From Charina bottae (Eukaryota > Chordata > Lepidosauria > Squamata > Charinaidae): a stretch of DNA of 64,000 nucleotides. The stretch covers positions 4,487,001 to 4,551,000 of the forward strand of contig JALMGJ010000006.1 of assembly GCA_023362775.1 (NCBI GenBank), given 5' to 3'. Shown piece after piece: positions 44,641 through 55,804 of the stretch (position 1 is its first letter; the number at the start of each line of letters is the position of its first letter). Below the pieces are notes generated by a model, which saw nothing but the letters and a program-made list of their open reading frames with translations, was not told the origin of the DNA and did no database searches. Both the position numbers and the translations under genes were made by a program.

Positions 44641-45160
44641 ATGGAAGTTGAGTTAGTCATGATCCATACCACTTTCTTGGATTAAATCCAGGAACTGGGA
44701 TTCTATCATTCTTTTTTAGCTAATTCCACTTATGACTGTGTGGGGTCAGCGAGGTGGCTCCTTCTGCCTGTGGGCCTTCTCACGAAGAGGACCCTGAGCT
44801 TTAGCACAGAGAGCAGCAACTCGTCACAGATCAAAGACCACATTCGACTTTTGACTAGCAGGTTGGGGGCCGCTCCAAAAAATTATGTGGAGAGCCTGGA
44901 CACGGGTTAAATTTGATTCGATTTCATTTATGTTTTAGCTCTGTTAAAATAAAATACAGTTAATATAATTTTATCTATATCTTTAATATCTTTAATAAGT
45001 TTCTCCTGGTATAACGTTAAAAAGTACAACAGAAGGCGTGTTTGGTTTTATGCCCCAAACAACTACATTGTGCTGGAGAAGTTCTCCTGATCCATTCTGA
45101 GTAGTCTGTGGTTCAGCAGAACCAAAATCTAGAACATTTTGGTTATTCATGGTTTTAGAC

Positions 45161-45279
45161 CAGTGTTTCTCAACCTTGGCAACTTGAAGACGGGTGGGCT
45201 TCAACTTCCCCAAGCTGGCTGGGGAATTCTGGGAGTTGAAGTCCACCCATCTTCAAGTTGCCAAGGTTGAGACACTCTG
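45161..45279. mobile_element. fold-back hAT MITE, copy B2
   Basis: cagtgtttctcaaccttggc / gccaaggttgagacactctg, 119 bp, palindromic. Perfect octamers TTTTAGAC (45153-45160 and 45280-45287). Confidence 0.92.
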
Positions 45280-45423
45280 TTTTAGACAAAACAAAATTCA
45301 GAGGGTGAGGCAGGGCACACCCGGTGCGTCTCAACCTCTCTCCCTCCTCCACAAGGCTGTGCACCAGCCTGACCACCATTCTCTCCAGTGCCTTCCTTTC
45401 TCTACCCTCCTTGGTAGAGACTT

Positions 45424-45525
45424 TTGTTGTTGTTGTTCAGTCGTTTAGTCGTGTCCGACTCTTCGTGACCTCATGGACCATAGCACGCCAGGCCTTCCTG
45501 TCCTCCACTGTCTCCCGGAGTTTAG
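45424..45525 (-). mobile_element. Bov-B 3' end, antisense
   Basis: Near-identical to the first 100 bp of the 57.7-kb copy, ending at 'ctgtctcccggagttta'. Strongly 5'-truncated. I could not confirm the target duplication. Confidence 0.88.
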
Positions 45526-45987
45526 CACAGCATATTCAGCTGTTCTCCCATCCCAATCTTCCCAGAACCTTCCGTTCCCTATTTGCCTTTATCTAGCATT
45601 GACTTCTTTGGTTTCAAGTGCAGCATATCTAGTCTATCTACTCACCTGGCTCCAATCCCAGAGCCTTCCTTTCCCTGTCTTGCCTTAGTTACCACCACTT
45701 CGGCTTCAAGCACAACACAAGCATCCGGAAACTGCAGCTGGTGTTACACCTCTGTGCCTCAAGCTGCACTGGTTACCAGTCTGCTCCTGGGTGCGAGTCA
45801 AGGTGCAGCTTGTCACCTACAAAGCCCTTTGTGGCATGGAGCCAGGAAGTCCCCCGTTGTTTCTACCTGTCCCATTAGGAACAGCAGGAGAGGCGTGCTG
45901 TGGGTCCCATCAGTCAGCACTGTCATCTTGTGGGATCCAGGAAGCAAGCTTTTTCAGTTGCTGCTCCTGCCCACCGTTCCTCCTGAG

Positions 45988-46114
45988 CAGTCTTTCTCAG
46001 CCTCAGCCGCTTTAAGATGCGTGGACGTCAACTCCCAGAATTCCCCAGCCAGCCATGAGAATTCTGGGAGTTGACGTCCACGCATCTTAAAGTGGCTGAG
46101 GCTGAGAAAGACTG
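45988..46114. mobile_element. fold-back hAT MITE, copy B3
   Basis: cagtctttctcagcctcagc / gctgaggctgagaaagactg ends, a near-perfect palindrome of 127 bp. Perfect octamers CTCCTGAG (45980-45987 and 46115-46122) lie within the L2. Confidence 0.93.
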
Positions 46115-46219
46115 CTCCTGAGATTAGAGTGGCCCCAATCCTGCCAGCCTTTCAGAAGGCTCTTAAGTCATGGATGTGTTCCTGGCACGGAGTCGGAGTG
46201 TTAGTGGGAGCCTGTGATA

Positions 46220-46425
46220 TGCTACATTTTATTATTTATTTTTATTTATTTATTTATTTAATTTATTCCCCGCCCATCTCCCATACAAGGGACTCTGGGC
46301 GGGTTACAATAATTAAAACTAAAAAATTTAAAATATTTAAAACCATACAAGATAGAAAATGTATAAAAATATATCCAAATATAAAATAAAATAAAATAAA
46401 ATCCAAGATGGATTGGGGACCGTAG
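46220..46425 (-). mobile_element. antisense L2-like 3' tail
   Basis: 'tatttatttatttaatttattccccgcccatctc', 'gggactctgggcgggttaca' and a (AAAAT)n stretch. It splits the sense L2. Confidence 0.75.
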
Positions 46426-46579
46426 CACAGGTCATATTACATTGTTCAGCTTGCTTTGGTCTCTCAGCTGCTGCATGTGTTGCTGTGTTTTACACTGTGT
46501 TTTGCACTGTTTTTACCTGGTAAATGCCACCCAGAGTAGCTATGCGAAGTGGATGGCTACATACATCAAATAAATAAAT

Positions 46580-48620
46580 CAACAAAAGGAACTAGGTATG
46601 TGATTTCTCCCTTCCAGTGAGATGACTTGCAAATGCCAACAAAAAGCAATGACTGACACAACTTGCAGGCTCCTATCTAGAATCTACAAACGTTCCCAAT
46701 CTTCCAGTTGGAAACCATTTAACAAATATTTCCCCCAGGCCCATTTTATGCAGCTCAGGAGGTCCCTGGTTTTTACACATATTGACTCAAAATTCAAAGT
46801 TTTGATAGTTCTGTAATTAGTAGGAGCATCAAGACTTGATCAATGCAATATGCTGTACACAGAGTTGCCATGGAGTCAGGTAGCCTTATATAAATTTCAT
46901 AAATACAAAAGTCAATCCATAAATCTTTTAGACCAGGCCTGAGGCTGTAGACAGTGCAAAATATCACACCTGGGAGAGGCCACTTTTGATACAAGAATTC
47001 CAGTTTTGGAATTCCCCCCCTTCGACTATGTAATGCTTTAAAACATAGGAATGTTTTTGCTTTTTATTCCATGATGATGATGATGCTATCCGTTCAATCA
47101 TGTCCAATTCTTGGTGATACTATGGACCAGCTCTCTCCACATTTTCCAATTTTATTGTATACTTTATTTAAAGTATACTTGTTTTTAATGTATCTCTGTT
47201 TTGGGATTTTTTTTAATTACAATAAAATGTGGGATAAAAGGAGGAGGAGGAGGAGGAGGAGGAGGAGGAAGGAGAACTTAAGTTCTCACTCCTGTACTGT
47301 TAATCCTTCTGAATTTCATGTCTGGTGAAAACTAAGTATGGGATTCTTTGTGTCCTCTGCAACCAAACTATTCATCACTGGAGTCTGCTGACCAGCAAGC
47401 GAGCTTCGTAGAGGGCAGCCGCAAATCTATTTGACTCTTTCAGGCATACGCATGTGCCAGGGCAATAAATTTACAGAGGGCTTTGAGATGAGAAACAGAA
47501 ATTCATGGGATTATTAATGTGACAGGTATGCAGTGTATTGGGAGTAAATCGATCATAGTGCGATCTAAGGGAGATGGCAAATACACAACTGGAGGACCAG
47601 ATTTTATCACTTCAGATAATATGTGTGAATTTACCACTCACATCTTGAGTGAGATTGTTAATTAGACCATCAGGAGAAAAGTCCAAACACAAAAGAAAGG
47701 GGGGGGGGGGAAGCTCAATGAGATTTCCCATCCGAAACCAATGGCCTCCGTTATGATTTTTTAAGAGCGTGAAGAGAAAAATTCTGCCCATCTGCTTCAT
47801 ACATAAACATCCTGATTTGTGCCAGTGGCCAAGCAGAAGCTGGGGATAATGTCTGCGTATCTGATGGCATTCTTCGTCTTCTTATTGAATACACACCATC
47901 CAGAAACCGTGCAACACTCCACAGGGAATGGCTTCTGCTTAACCAACTTCCTCCGATCATGTTCATCACATCAGAGTTTGTGCAGATGTTCTCCACACAT
48001 CCCTCATTTCTGCGGCTCGCGGTAGCAAAAAATACTTGGCGTTGCTGAGATAAAGAGGTAGCAAAGGGATCTGCTTCAACAGAAGGGTGTCTGGTTATGC
48101 CAGTGATGATGCTCGGTAGAAATAAAGCTCGCTTCACAAGGCTAAAGAGTCACATGGAAGAAGAGGGGATAATAGCATAGAGGTCTGGGACATCACATCA
48201 TGTGCTGCCTCCCACCTTGGAGACCCATAGATAACAGCCTGCTGTGCTTCAGCATTACCCTGCAAATGACAAGGGGATATTTTGCACAAAGCAAGCATCA
48301 AGTGAAACCAGGAACCAAGGATCTCCTCTCTCCTCCTGTAAAACTAATTGTTCTGGACCGGCTTCCTCTTTGCCTGAGCAGAGCCCTGCCTCCTGCCTGG
48401 ATGTTTTTCTAGCCTACAACTGTGAGATTTCCTAGCGGACTCCCACTGAAAAACTAACCAGGCCTGTCCCTGATAGGCTAGGTCAGCAACCTGTGATACT
48501 CGCACCAATAAAATAAGGGAAGAGTTGTTGTTTTTAATAATAGTAATAATAATAAGTCTAAAAGTACAGGACATTTGTAGAAGTTAAACATTGGAATGCA
48601 GCGCAGATGGAATTGGAAAG
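46580..48620. other. unrecognised sequence with a (GGA)n run
   Basis: 47239-47270 is (gga)n. 47145-47230 resembles an L1-like 3' tail (tatactttatttaaag). The 128-codon minus frame at 47751-48137 looks protein-like in places but has no splice sites and no family match known to me. Confidence 0.35.
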
Positions 48621-48627
48621 ACTGGGT

Positions 48628-48835
48628 ACCAGTGTTGGGTAGAGGTTAAGATGTTGCACCAGGGAGACCAGGCTAAATTCCACCCAGACTCTTATCTCTG
48701 ACTCGCTTTAGGCCAGTTGTCCCCTCTCAGCCCAACCTACCTCACAGGGTTGTTGTTGTTGTAGAGATAAACTGAAGGGAAATTGTAAACCTCATTTAAC
48801 TCCTGGAGGCAAGGCAAGATATAAATCTAAGAAAT
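48628..48835 (+). mobile_element. old CORE-type SINE
   Basis: 'gtagaggttaagatgttgcacc' (head), 'ctctcagcccaacctacctcacagggttgttgttgt' (core to tail) and 'gcaaggcaagatataaatctaagaaataaa' (3' end). It is diverged with one core unit. Confidence 0.7.
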
Positions 48836-48932
48836 AAAGACTGCCAACAGATCACTGGTTGAGAAGAGGCCATATGTCAACCCTCCAAGGTAGACCAGAC
48901 CAAGAAACAGATGCCACATAAACCTAAAACTA

Positions 48933-49329
48933 CAGGTGGTCCTTGTTTAACGACCACTTGTTCAGCGACCATTCAAAGTTACAATGGTGCTGAACGGGGG
49001 GGGGGGGGGAATTACAACCGCTCCGCATAGTTGCGGCCGTCGCAGTGTCCCTGCGATCACGTGACCGCAATTCGAGCGCTTGGCAACCGGCTCACAATCA
49101 CAACATTGCAGCGTCCCACAGTCATGTGAACCCTATTTGTGACCTTCACTGCCAGCTTCCGACATGCAAAGACAATGGGGAAGCTGGCAGGAGGTCACAA
49201 ATGGTGATTGCGTGACCATGGGATGCTGCAATCGCATGGGATTAACCTAATGACGGCAACTGGGACTGCCGGAACTGCCTTCGTAAGTCACCGCAGACAT
49301 CACGCTTTACAACGTCACCTAGCGACAGA
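48933..49329. mobile_element. 'caggtagtcctc' family MITE, right end degraded
   Basis: Left end caggtggtccttgtttaacg. The interior has 'gcgatcacgtgaccgcaatt' and repeated 'ggcaaccggctc'. The right inverted repeat is barely recognisable (cgtcacctagcgac). A G12 run interrupts it near 49000. Confidence 0.65.
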
Positions 49330-50040
49330 ATATGCGGGGCGCCTATCTGAAATCCTTTTGCAATCCTCCCTTCTCATCTGAGCTTTTGCAATGTTTATCT
49401 CTGCATTGCCTTGGTAACAGTCCCTCCCTCTCTCTGTCAAGACCATCCTCTTTACTCTCCACACCATGCTCTTCTCTAGACCTCAAGATACCTGGCTCTC
49501 AGCTGCAGCTGCATAGCTGAAAGTGGCCCCTGCTTGTGGCTGCCAATTCCTTCCCACAGCCCAACTCCCTGGACTGGAAGACATCACACCCAATAAAGGT
49601 CCGTTATCCTGGGTAGTTCACAAGGGAAAACAATTCCAAGTGTGCCTTCATTTATCACTTTGGCAGCTAATGTGAGCAGGAAACACAATTTTTCTAAGGG
49701 GGGTATCAAACACGTGACATTCCGATTAAATGGCAAGGGAATGCAGTACCAAATCACTGTAATAAAGTGAGATCATCCTTTTATTGTGTCCTAGCTAATC
49801 ATCTGTAAAACTGCTGGTTCATATTTATGGCCTTTTGTGAGCAACAGAAGACTTGGAATATTATGCTTAGGGGAGAAGGATGATTGATCTATTTACCAAC
49901 CTGCTGGGAAGCTTCCAAGGGATTTGGATTATATAAACCTTTGGTATGCAGAAACCTCTCTATAACTTAAGGGAAGGGAGCGAACACATGGACAAGATTA
50001 AACTTTGTGACAAAGCTATCATTTGACCAGACTCAACTGC
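49330..50040. other. unrecognised sequence
   Basis: No gene or repeat can be supported. Confidence 0.35.
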
Positions 50041-50044
50041 CTGT

Positions 50045-50525
50045 TCCCCATTCATTCATTCATTCATTCATTCATTCAATTAATTTATCACCACCCATCT
50101 CCCCCACTAGGAGGGACTCTGGGCGGTTTACAATAAAAACACAGTTAATACTATACAATGTAAATACAATAAAATGACTATAAATAAACAATAAAAATAT
50201 AAAACATAATAAAATCTAGATGGGTAAGTTCTTTATCAGACCGTGAGTAAAAAGGGGACGGTTAGGGCCATTTGAAGAAACTAGCCATCCCCAAGAGTGA
50301 CCAGTCTCACTTCCGCTCTAGGCATGTTGACAAAACCAGGTTTTAATTTTTTTACGGAAGTCCAGGAGCGAGGAAACCTGTCTTATCTCTGGGGGAAGAA
50401 TGTTCCAAAGGGCAGGGGCTACTGCAGAGAAGGCCCGCTTCCACAACCCCGCCAAATGGAATTCCTTTACGGCAGGGATCCGGAGCATGCCCTCTCGGCA
50501 TGCCCAGGTGGGACGGGTTTAACTT
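50045..50525 (-). mobile_element. L2-like 3' end, antisense
   Basis: (CATT)n, 'ccacccatctcccccactag', 'actctgggcggtttacaata', then the reversed C-terminal ORF 'tctctgggggaagaatgttcc' to 'gcatgccctctcggcatgcc'. Confidence 0.83.
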
Positions 50526-50539
50526 TTCCCGATCTTTCC

Positions 50540-51525
50540 ACTTCGAGGTAACTTACAACATGGCATCTGTTCACGTTTCAAAGAGAATTGTTCCAAAGGT
50601 TGAAGGCCAGTCACACGAGCCAGCAGGTATTACGATTCTTCAGCATTTGCAGAATTAGGAACAAGCAGATGCTGATTCAATTGGAATCACGGGCGTTTCA
50701 ACATGGATTAACTGGAAAAATCAAGCGGGGGAATTCAAACAGTGGATGTTCCACTTAAGTAGAATCAGGACAGGCAGTACACCACAGCATTGTTCTAGCT
50801 GCACCCTATGATCTTGCTCACTTATGACATACAATAAAAAAGGGTGGGGCTTTGATGGCATGGTTGTGGCTTCTACCTTGACTTTTTTGACCACCCCCAC
50901 CCCCAGACAGCCCTGGAGAGAACACTTCCTTTAGAAGCTAAATCATGATAACCAATGGCTTGGGCGGAGCCAAATTTGCCTCAGTGAACATTCACACCAA
51001 GAACCTTCAACAAATAAGCTACATACACAATTTATAGACATCCAATGGTCTCCACAATTCTACAGTTGCTTTAAAGTACAATCTAGTTCCCCGTCATTTG
51101 TCAACTTATTTATATAAACATTTCCCTAGATTTGTGCAGAAATAAAGTCACTTATTTTCATCATAAAACGGCCAAAGTAAGTCAAAATCAGTGGAGCCAA
51201 ACCAACAGAATTGATGACCAAGCAAATTTAACAAGCGAACACCATCTTTGTCATTGTTGCTCTTCTTATTTACACGCAGTCTACCAGAAATTCTGACTAA
51301 ATTTGATACTTTTGACTATTGGATTCTTCTCCAGGATCTAGGATAATTAAAGATATCCTTGTTATTCTACTCATCCAAATGAATATCACAAACTAATTGA
51401 CATGGGATTGACTCCAAGGATTTGGGTCTTGGACAAGGACCCCAGAGTCATGAGGGTAATGCCATAAAATGTGTGCTGTTCCAAGTAGGGACTAGTGTTC
51501 CACCAAAATCAGTGGTGACACATCC
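50540..51525. other. unrecognised sequence
   Basis: No gene or repeat can be supported. Confidence 0.35.
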
Positions 51526-51529
51526 AGTA

Positions 51530-52430
51530 AATTTAAAATTACCAAATATTTGTTGAATCCTTTGGTATCGCACTAAGAACTCCAATTATAATTAGTATGA
51601 CAATCTTTTTTTCCCTCCATAATCTTTTGACCTCAATTTGTAGATCACAATATTTTGTTATTTTGTCCAGTAGTTTTTCATCAATTTGACACCTCCTTCT
51701 TTTCAAAAACAGTAATGGCTGGTGCATTATGTGCCTATCAGTCTGAATTTTGAATTTCCACAAAATTTCAATCTCATTTTGCAAAACTTCTCCAGGCACA
51801 TATTCCCATTAGTTTTTGTGAACAGTAAAGCCAAATTTCTACACGAATTCCAATGGCAATTTTTGCAACCCCATCATGTTGCAAACGTGATGGCATTGTT
51901 TATATTCTATTTGAGTGATTTTACTATAGGTGCTAAAGAAATAATCAATGGTTTCATCCTTAATTTTACATAATGTTGGAATGTATGTTTAATTATGGCT
52001 TTCATGGCACTGGTTTGTAGGGCTTCTTCTTGAGTGCTATGATTGTTCCCTCAGTTTCTTTTTTAACTATTCCAGATTTTAGCCACAGCCATGTTGGATT
52101 TTGATCTTCCTTTCCTTCAATGACATGCATATACTGGCCATGGAATGGTTTGCTTTTCCAAGTGTTAATCCAATTTTGAATTACTTCTCTCTCACATTCC
52201 AATTTAGTTTTTGTTGTCTTCAAGAGCCTTTCCTTACAAACTTCTATAAGTGAAGTCTCTTTACTTTTCCAGATGTAATAATTCAGACTATGTTTTTCTT
52301 TTTCCAGAGTTTATTTTATTTGCAACAAACCTCTACCACCTCTATTTCTGGGTATATATAATCTATGAATATCCATTATTTGGTGAGTCATTAGTTTCAT
52401 TATTTTCCTATTAAGATTGTCCAATTCAGC
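51530..52430 (-). mobile_element. R4/Dong-type LINE remnant (C-terminal nuclease region)
   Basis: The minus strand, in broken frames, encodes WINTWKSKPFHGQYMHVIEG, then WLWLKSGIVKKETEGTII, EYKQCHHVCNMMGLQK-like residues, and NEIEILWKFKIQTDRHIMHQ followed by DLQIEVKRLWREKKIVIL. These match the linker, Cys-His and restriction-like endonuclease regions of R2/R4-clade retrotransposons. In that family the nuclease cuts a specific target. The nuclease motif ('RPDIV...D') is interrupted, so it is dead. Confidence 0.68.
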
Positions 52431-52435
52431 TTTGG

Positions 52436-52437
<2 letters not shown>

Positions 52438-52489
<52 letters not shown>

Positions 52490-52490
52490 T
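52438..52490. repeat. (TTA)n microsatellite
   Basis: About 17 perfect tta units at the upstream end of the R4 remnant. Confidence 0.97.
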
Positions 52491-52494
52491 TACT

Positions 52495-53095
52495 ACTGTA
52501 GATGGCATTCATTTTGAAACTGTTATAGCTTCTGAGATACAGGCTGAAGTAAGAGCAGAGTAAAGTTCATATTGTAATTGGAAATAACAGTATTTTGCTG
52601 ATTCTTTCTTCTCTTCAAAAACACAAGAAACCAGAGTCTCCAATAGAAGAGAACTGTGTAGCTCAGGGTTGAACAGTTAGTCCAGTGCCATTCTGGACTC
52701 ATGCATATTAAATAATAATTTAATGATTTATAAAATTACTATGCCGCCTGACTCTAATCCAGGAAGGCCTCAGTCCTGACCAGCCCTGATTCCTAGTGCC
52801 AAGCATTTTCTATGGGAGCCATGCATCCTTCCGTCTTTCCGCTGCCAGTAGAGAAAGTGCCCTTTCTGGCTGCTGGGTTGACAGGACTCTAGTTCAAAGC
52901 CTGTGTCAACCAGGTCAGCAAGGCACAATGTCCTGGGCTTTGTGGGTCTCATCATGATCTTCCCCCTCATCAGAGGATGACTTCTCAGCCTGGGCATTTC
53001 TGAGCATTATGAGTCCATCTGAATTTCCTATCATCCTTCCCTAGAAACCCTGGACCTCAATGAAGCTCAAAAAGGCTTTTAATTGCCAGTGGCAG
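52495..53095. other. fragmentary repeats, no gene
   Basis: 52655-52690 (gtgtagctcagggttgaac) is a scrap of PLE terminal sequence, and 52710-52770 is a short LINE-like tail (tatgccgcctgactc). The minus-strand frame at 52770-52997 is acidic and could be LTR-element debris. Confidence 0.35.
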
Positions 53096-53097
53096 AA

Positions 53098-53493
53098 CAG
53101 GTAGTCCTCACTTAACAACCATTTGTTTAACAATGGTTCAGAGATACAACGGGGCTAAAAAACTTACTTACGACCCATCTTCGAAGTTACGATCGTTGCA
53201 CCAGCCCCATGGTCACATGATCGCAATTTGGGCGCTTGGCAACCGGCTCGCATTTACGACCGTTTGTAGTATCCTGCGGTCACGTGATCGCAATTTGCAA
53301 CTTTCTCAGCCAACTTCCGACCCAAAAAGTCAATTGGAAATAATTGATTTGCTTTACAACCATCTCAATTCATTTTACAACCACGTGAGTTGCTTTACAA
53401 CCGCTCCAGACACATCATGCCTCACTTAACGACCTCATTGCTTAGCGGCCAAGATTCCGGTCCCTATTGTGGTCATTAAGCGAGGACTACCTG
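53098..53493. mobile_element. 'caggtagtcctc' family MITE abutting a PLE
   Basis: caggtagtcctcacttaaca / cattaagcgaggactacctg ends. The interior has 'ggtcacatgatcgcaatttgg' and three 'ttacaacc' repeats. The right end lies within about 10 bp of the PLE start. No matching TA flank is seen on the left. Confidence 0.8.
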
Positions 53494-55007
53494 TACACTG
53501 CATCTACGGACTTCCTAAGATCCACAAGGAAGGAACACCCCTCCGACCCATAGTCAGCAGCATTAATTCGGTAACATACAACATTGCCAAACACCTCTCT
53601 ACCATACTAGCACCTCTAGTTGGACACTCTGAACACCACATCCATAATTCGGAAGAATTTGTTTCCAAAGCAAAGATCCTGAAACTGGATACAGATGAAA
53701 CTATGGTCTCCTTTGATGTGTCCTCCCTTTTCACCAGCATCCCCACCACTCATGCTCTATCCGGTGTCAGGAAGAGACTAGAAGAGGACAGCACCCTTGA
53801 AAGGAGAAGCCATCTCAACCCAAACCAGATCTGCCATCTTCTGGACCTGTGTCTTAACACCACTTATTTCACATACAGAGGTGACTTTTACAGACAAAAA
53901 CACGGCTGTGCCATGGGTTCTCCTGTGTCACCCATTGTGGCCAATTTATACATGGAAGAAGTGGAGAAGAAAGCACTCAACACATTCCAGGGAACGGTGC
54001 CCACCCACTGGTTTAGGTATGTGGATGACACCTGGGTCAAAATCAAGACCCAGGAAGTACAGGCCTTCACGGACCATATAAACACTATAGATGCCAACAT
54101 TAGCTTCACCAGAGAAGACACCAAGGACAACAGACTGGCATTCCTAGACTGTGAAGTCTTCATTGGGACCGGTGGCAAGCTAGAAATAGGGATCTACAGG
54201 AAACCCACACACACAGATCAATATCTGATGTTTGACTCCCACCATCCACTGCAGCACAAACTAGGAGTCATCAGGACATTGTCACACAGAGCAGAAACCA
54301 TCCCCACCTCCATGGATTCCAAAAAGAATGAAAATCAGCACCTGAGAACAGCTCTGAAGGCCTGTGGATATCCAAATTGGGCCTTCACCAAATCTAAATC
54401 TACCAGACCTAAAACAGCGACAGATAGGGCTGAGACTCAGAATAAACGAAAGAACCTGGTAATTCCCTACATGGCTGGTGTGTCTGAAAAGATAAAACGG
54501 ATATTTGGCAAACACCACATACCTGTATATTTCAAACCCACCAACACACTGAGACAGAGGCTTGTACACCCCAAAGATCAAACTCCAAAACACAAGAAAA
54601 GCAATGTAGTTTATGCAATCCAGTGCAGTGAGGAGTGCTCTGAACTTTACATTGGAGAAACCAAACAACTTTTATACAGGAGGATGGCCCAACACAGGAG
54701 AAGTAACACCACAGGACCAGAGTCAGCAGTTTATCTTCATTTAAAGGAAAAAGGACACTCATTTGAGGACATTAATGTTCACATTTTAGACAGAGAAGAT
54801 AGGTGGTTTGAGAGAGGGGTCAAGGAATCCATTTATGCCAACTTGGAAAATCCTTCCTTGAATAGAGGTGGGGGCCTCAGGCACAATCATTCTCCCATCT
54901 TTCTCCCGGCTCTGTCTTCTGTGCCTAGGAAGATTAAGACCATTTCACAAGCTCAACAGCAGCATGGTGATCTTAACGATCCTCCTTTAGATAATAAAAG
55001 GACTTAA
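53469..55007 (+). CDS. PLE polyprotein: reverse transcriptase + GIY-YIG nuclease, 5'-truncated
   Basis: The first 10 or so codons come from the adjacent MITE; PLE homology starts at YGLPKIHKEGTPLRPIVSS (RT fingers). The palm follows: VSFDVSSLFTSIP (motif A), KHGCAMGSPVSPIVANLYME (motif B), and RYVDDTWV with the catalytic YVDD (motif C), then FLDCEV and KPTHTDQYL. The C-terminal third is a GIY-YIG nuclease: NVVYAIQC, ELYIGETKQLLYRRMAQH, and the conserved glutamate in KESIYANLENPSLN. Family ORFs are usually longer by about 200-300 residues at the N-terminus, so this copy is incomplete. The remaining 500 codons are free of stops and frameshifts, which suggests recent insertion. Expected role: target-primed reverse transcription of the element. 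Confidence 0.88.
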   Translation: MVIKRGLPVHCIYGLPKIHKEGTPLRPIVSSINSVTYNIAKHLSTILAPLVGHSEHHIHNSEEFVSKAKILKLDTDETMVSFDVSSLFTSIPTTHALSGVRKRLEEDSTLERRSHLNPNQICHLLDLCLNTTYFTYRGDFYRQKHGCAMGSPVSPIVANLYMEEVEKKALNTFQGTVPTHWFRYVDDTWVKIKTQEVQAFTDHINTIDANISFTREDTKDNRLAFLDCEVFIGTGGKLEIGIYRKPTHTDQYLMFDSHHPLQHKLGVIRTLSHRAETIPTSMDSKKNENQHLRTALKACGYPNWAFTKSKSTRPKTATDRAETQNKRKNLVIPYMAGVSEKIKRIFGKHHIPVYFKPTNTLRQRLVHPKDQTPKHKKSNVVYAIQCSEECSELYIGETKQLLYRRMAQHRRSNTTGPESAVYLHLKEKGHSFEDINVHILDREDRWFERGVKESIYANLENPSLNRGGGLRHNHSPIFLPALSSVPRKIKTISQAQQQHGDLNDPPLDNKRT

Positions 55008-55180
55008 AATAACATCTCAATATAACCATGCCCCCAGGTGTAAGGTCACACAGCTACCTAGAAACATATTTAGGATTCCCTTACCAACTTTGCTCAGACT
55101 GAAGAAGCTCCTTGGATAAGGAGCGAAATGTTTCCACAGAGAAAATAGAAATCCAGTTGACATGATTCAAGCTACAGACA
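53501..55180 (+). mobile_element. Penelope-like element, 5'-truncated
   Basis: It holds an open ORF (to 55007), a short 3' UTR and the terminal repeat with a hammerhead core. It begins in mid RT domain at IYGLPKIHKEG. The 3' repeat stops near 55180, about 60 bp short of the end defined by the 29.9-kb copy. No target duplication was found. Confidence 0.85.
55092..55140 (+). ncRNA. hammerhead core in PLE 3' repeat
   Basis: CTGAAGA at 55099-55105 and stem II GCTCCTTGGATAAGGAGC are present. The second core segment reads GAAAT (55125-55129) instead of GAAAC, altering the base expected to pair at stem III. Confidence 0.6.
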
Positions 55181-55585
55181 TACAGTACTGTGTGGCTCAA
55201 CCATGTGCTTGTCTTATGGGTTCCATCACTCAGTCTGTATGCTCTCCATCCCGAAGGCCCCAAGGTCAGTCTCCAGGATGGATCTCCAGACAGGGCTGGA
55301 GAAGACTGAAATTAGGAAAATTGCTACCACCACTATAGGTAATACTGAATTAAATATTTCAAAGGGGCAATTCGGTAAAATGTTTCTCCCTTTTCCCTCA
55401 AGTGCTCTGATGAAATTAGTTTTTTTTTAAGGATAAATCATAGTTTGCCACTCTAGATGAACTGCAAACTCTACTTTGCTTTTCCTCTCTGTTTTGGGGT
55501 TGCAAAGCAGAGTGGGAAAATCATTTCCATTCCATACAGAGATGGCAACAATGGGTTTAAAAGGGAAATATAATCTGTACTTTGG

Positions 55586-55800
55586 GATTCTTGGTGCTCT
55601 CCGAGCTTGGGTGTTGGCTTGCAGACGTTTCATGACCCGACTAGGTAATCATCAGTGCTGGTGAGGGTGGGGTTTGCACCCTGTTTATATACAGCAGCTT
55701 TCCCTGCCACTGTTGGTGGGAGTGTGATTTCCTCCTTGGTAGTGCCTTGATTAGGGCGTTGTCTTCTGCCTGATGGTTTGTCTGGTGCTGATCCCTGCTT
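55586..55800 (-). mobile_element. PLE terminal fragment, antisense
   Basis: 'ttcttggtgctctccgagct', 'ttgcagacgtttcatgaccc' and 'gtttatatacagcagctttc' are the reverse of a PLE terminal repeat. It is a subfamily distinct from 5027-5298, with CTGATGA rather than CTGAAGA. Confidence 0.72.
55615..55665 (-). ncRNA. hammerhead core, minus strand
   Basis: The minus strand reads CTGATGA (55649-55655), stem II TTACC/GGTCA with one mismatch, then GAAAC (55627-55631) and GTC. Stem I has the GCA/TGC pairing but is otherwise weak. Confidence 0.6.
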
Positions 55801-55804
55801 ATCT

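Larger units (their letters stand above)
45690..46575 (+). mobile_element. L2-like LINE fragment, sense, interrupted twice
   Basis: 'gctgcactggttaccagtct', 'cacctacaaagccctttgtgg', 'tttcagaaggctcttaagtc' and the 3' end 'aaatgccacccagagtagct' are collinear L2 pieces. They are separated by the MITE at 45988-46114 and an antisense L2 tail at 46220-46425. Confidence 0.7.

Noticed and set aside
47751..48137. 128-codon minus-strand open frame
   Set aside because: Partly protein-like, but no acceptor/donor pair and no family match; competing frames are also open.
52438..52490. CRISPR-like regular repetition
   Set aside because: Simple (TTA)n microsatellite without spacers; the genome is vertebrate. 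No CRISPR array exists in the window.
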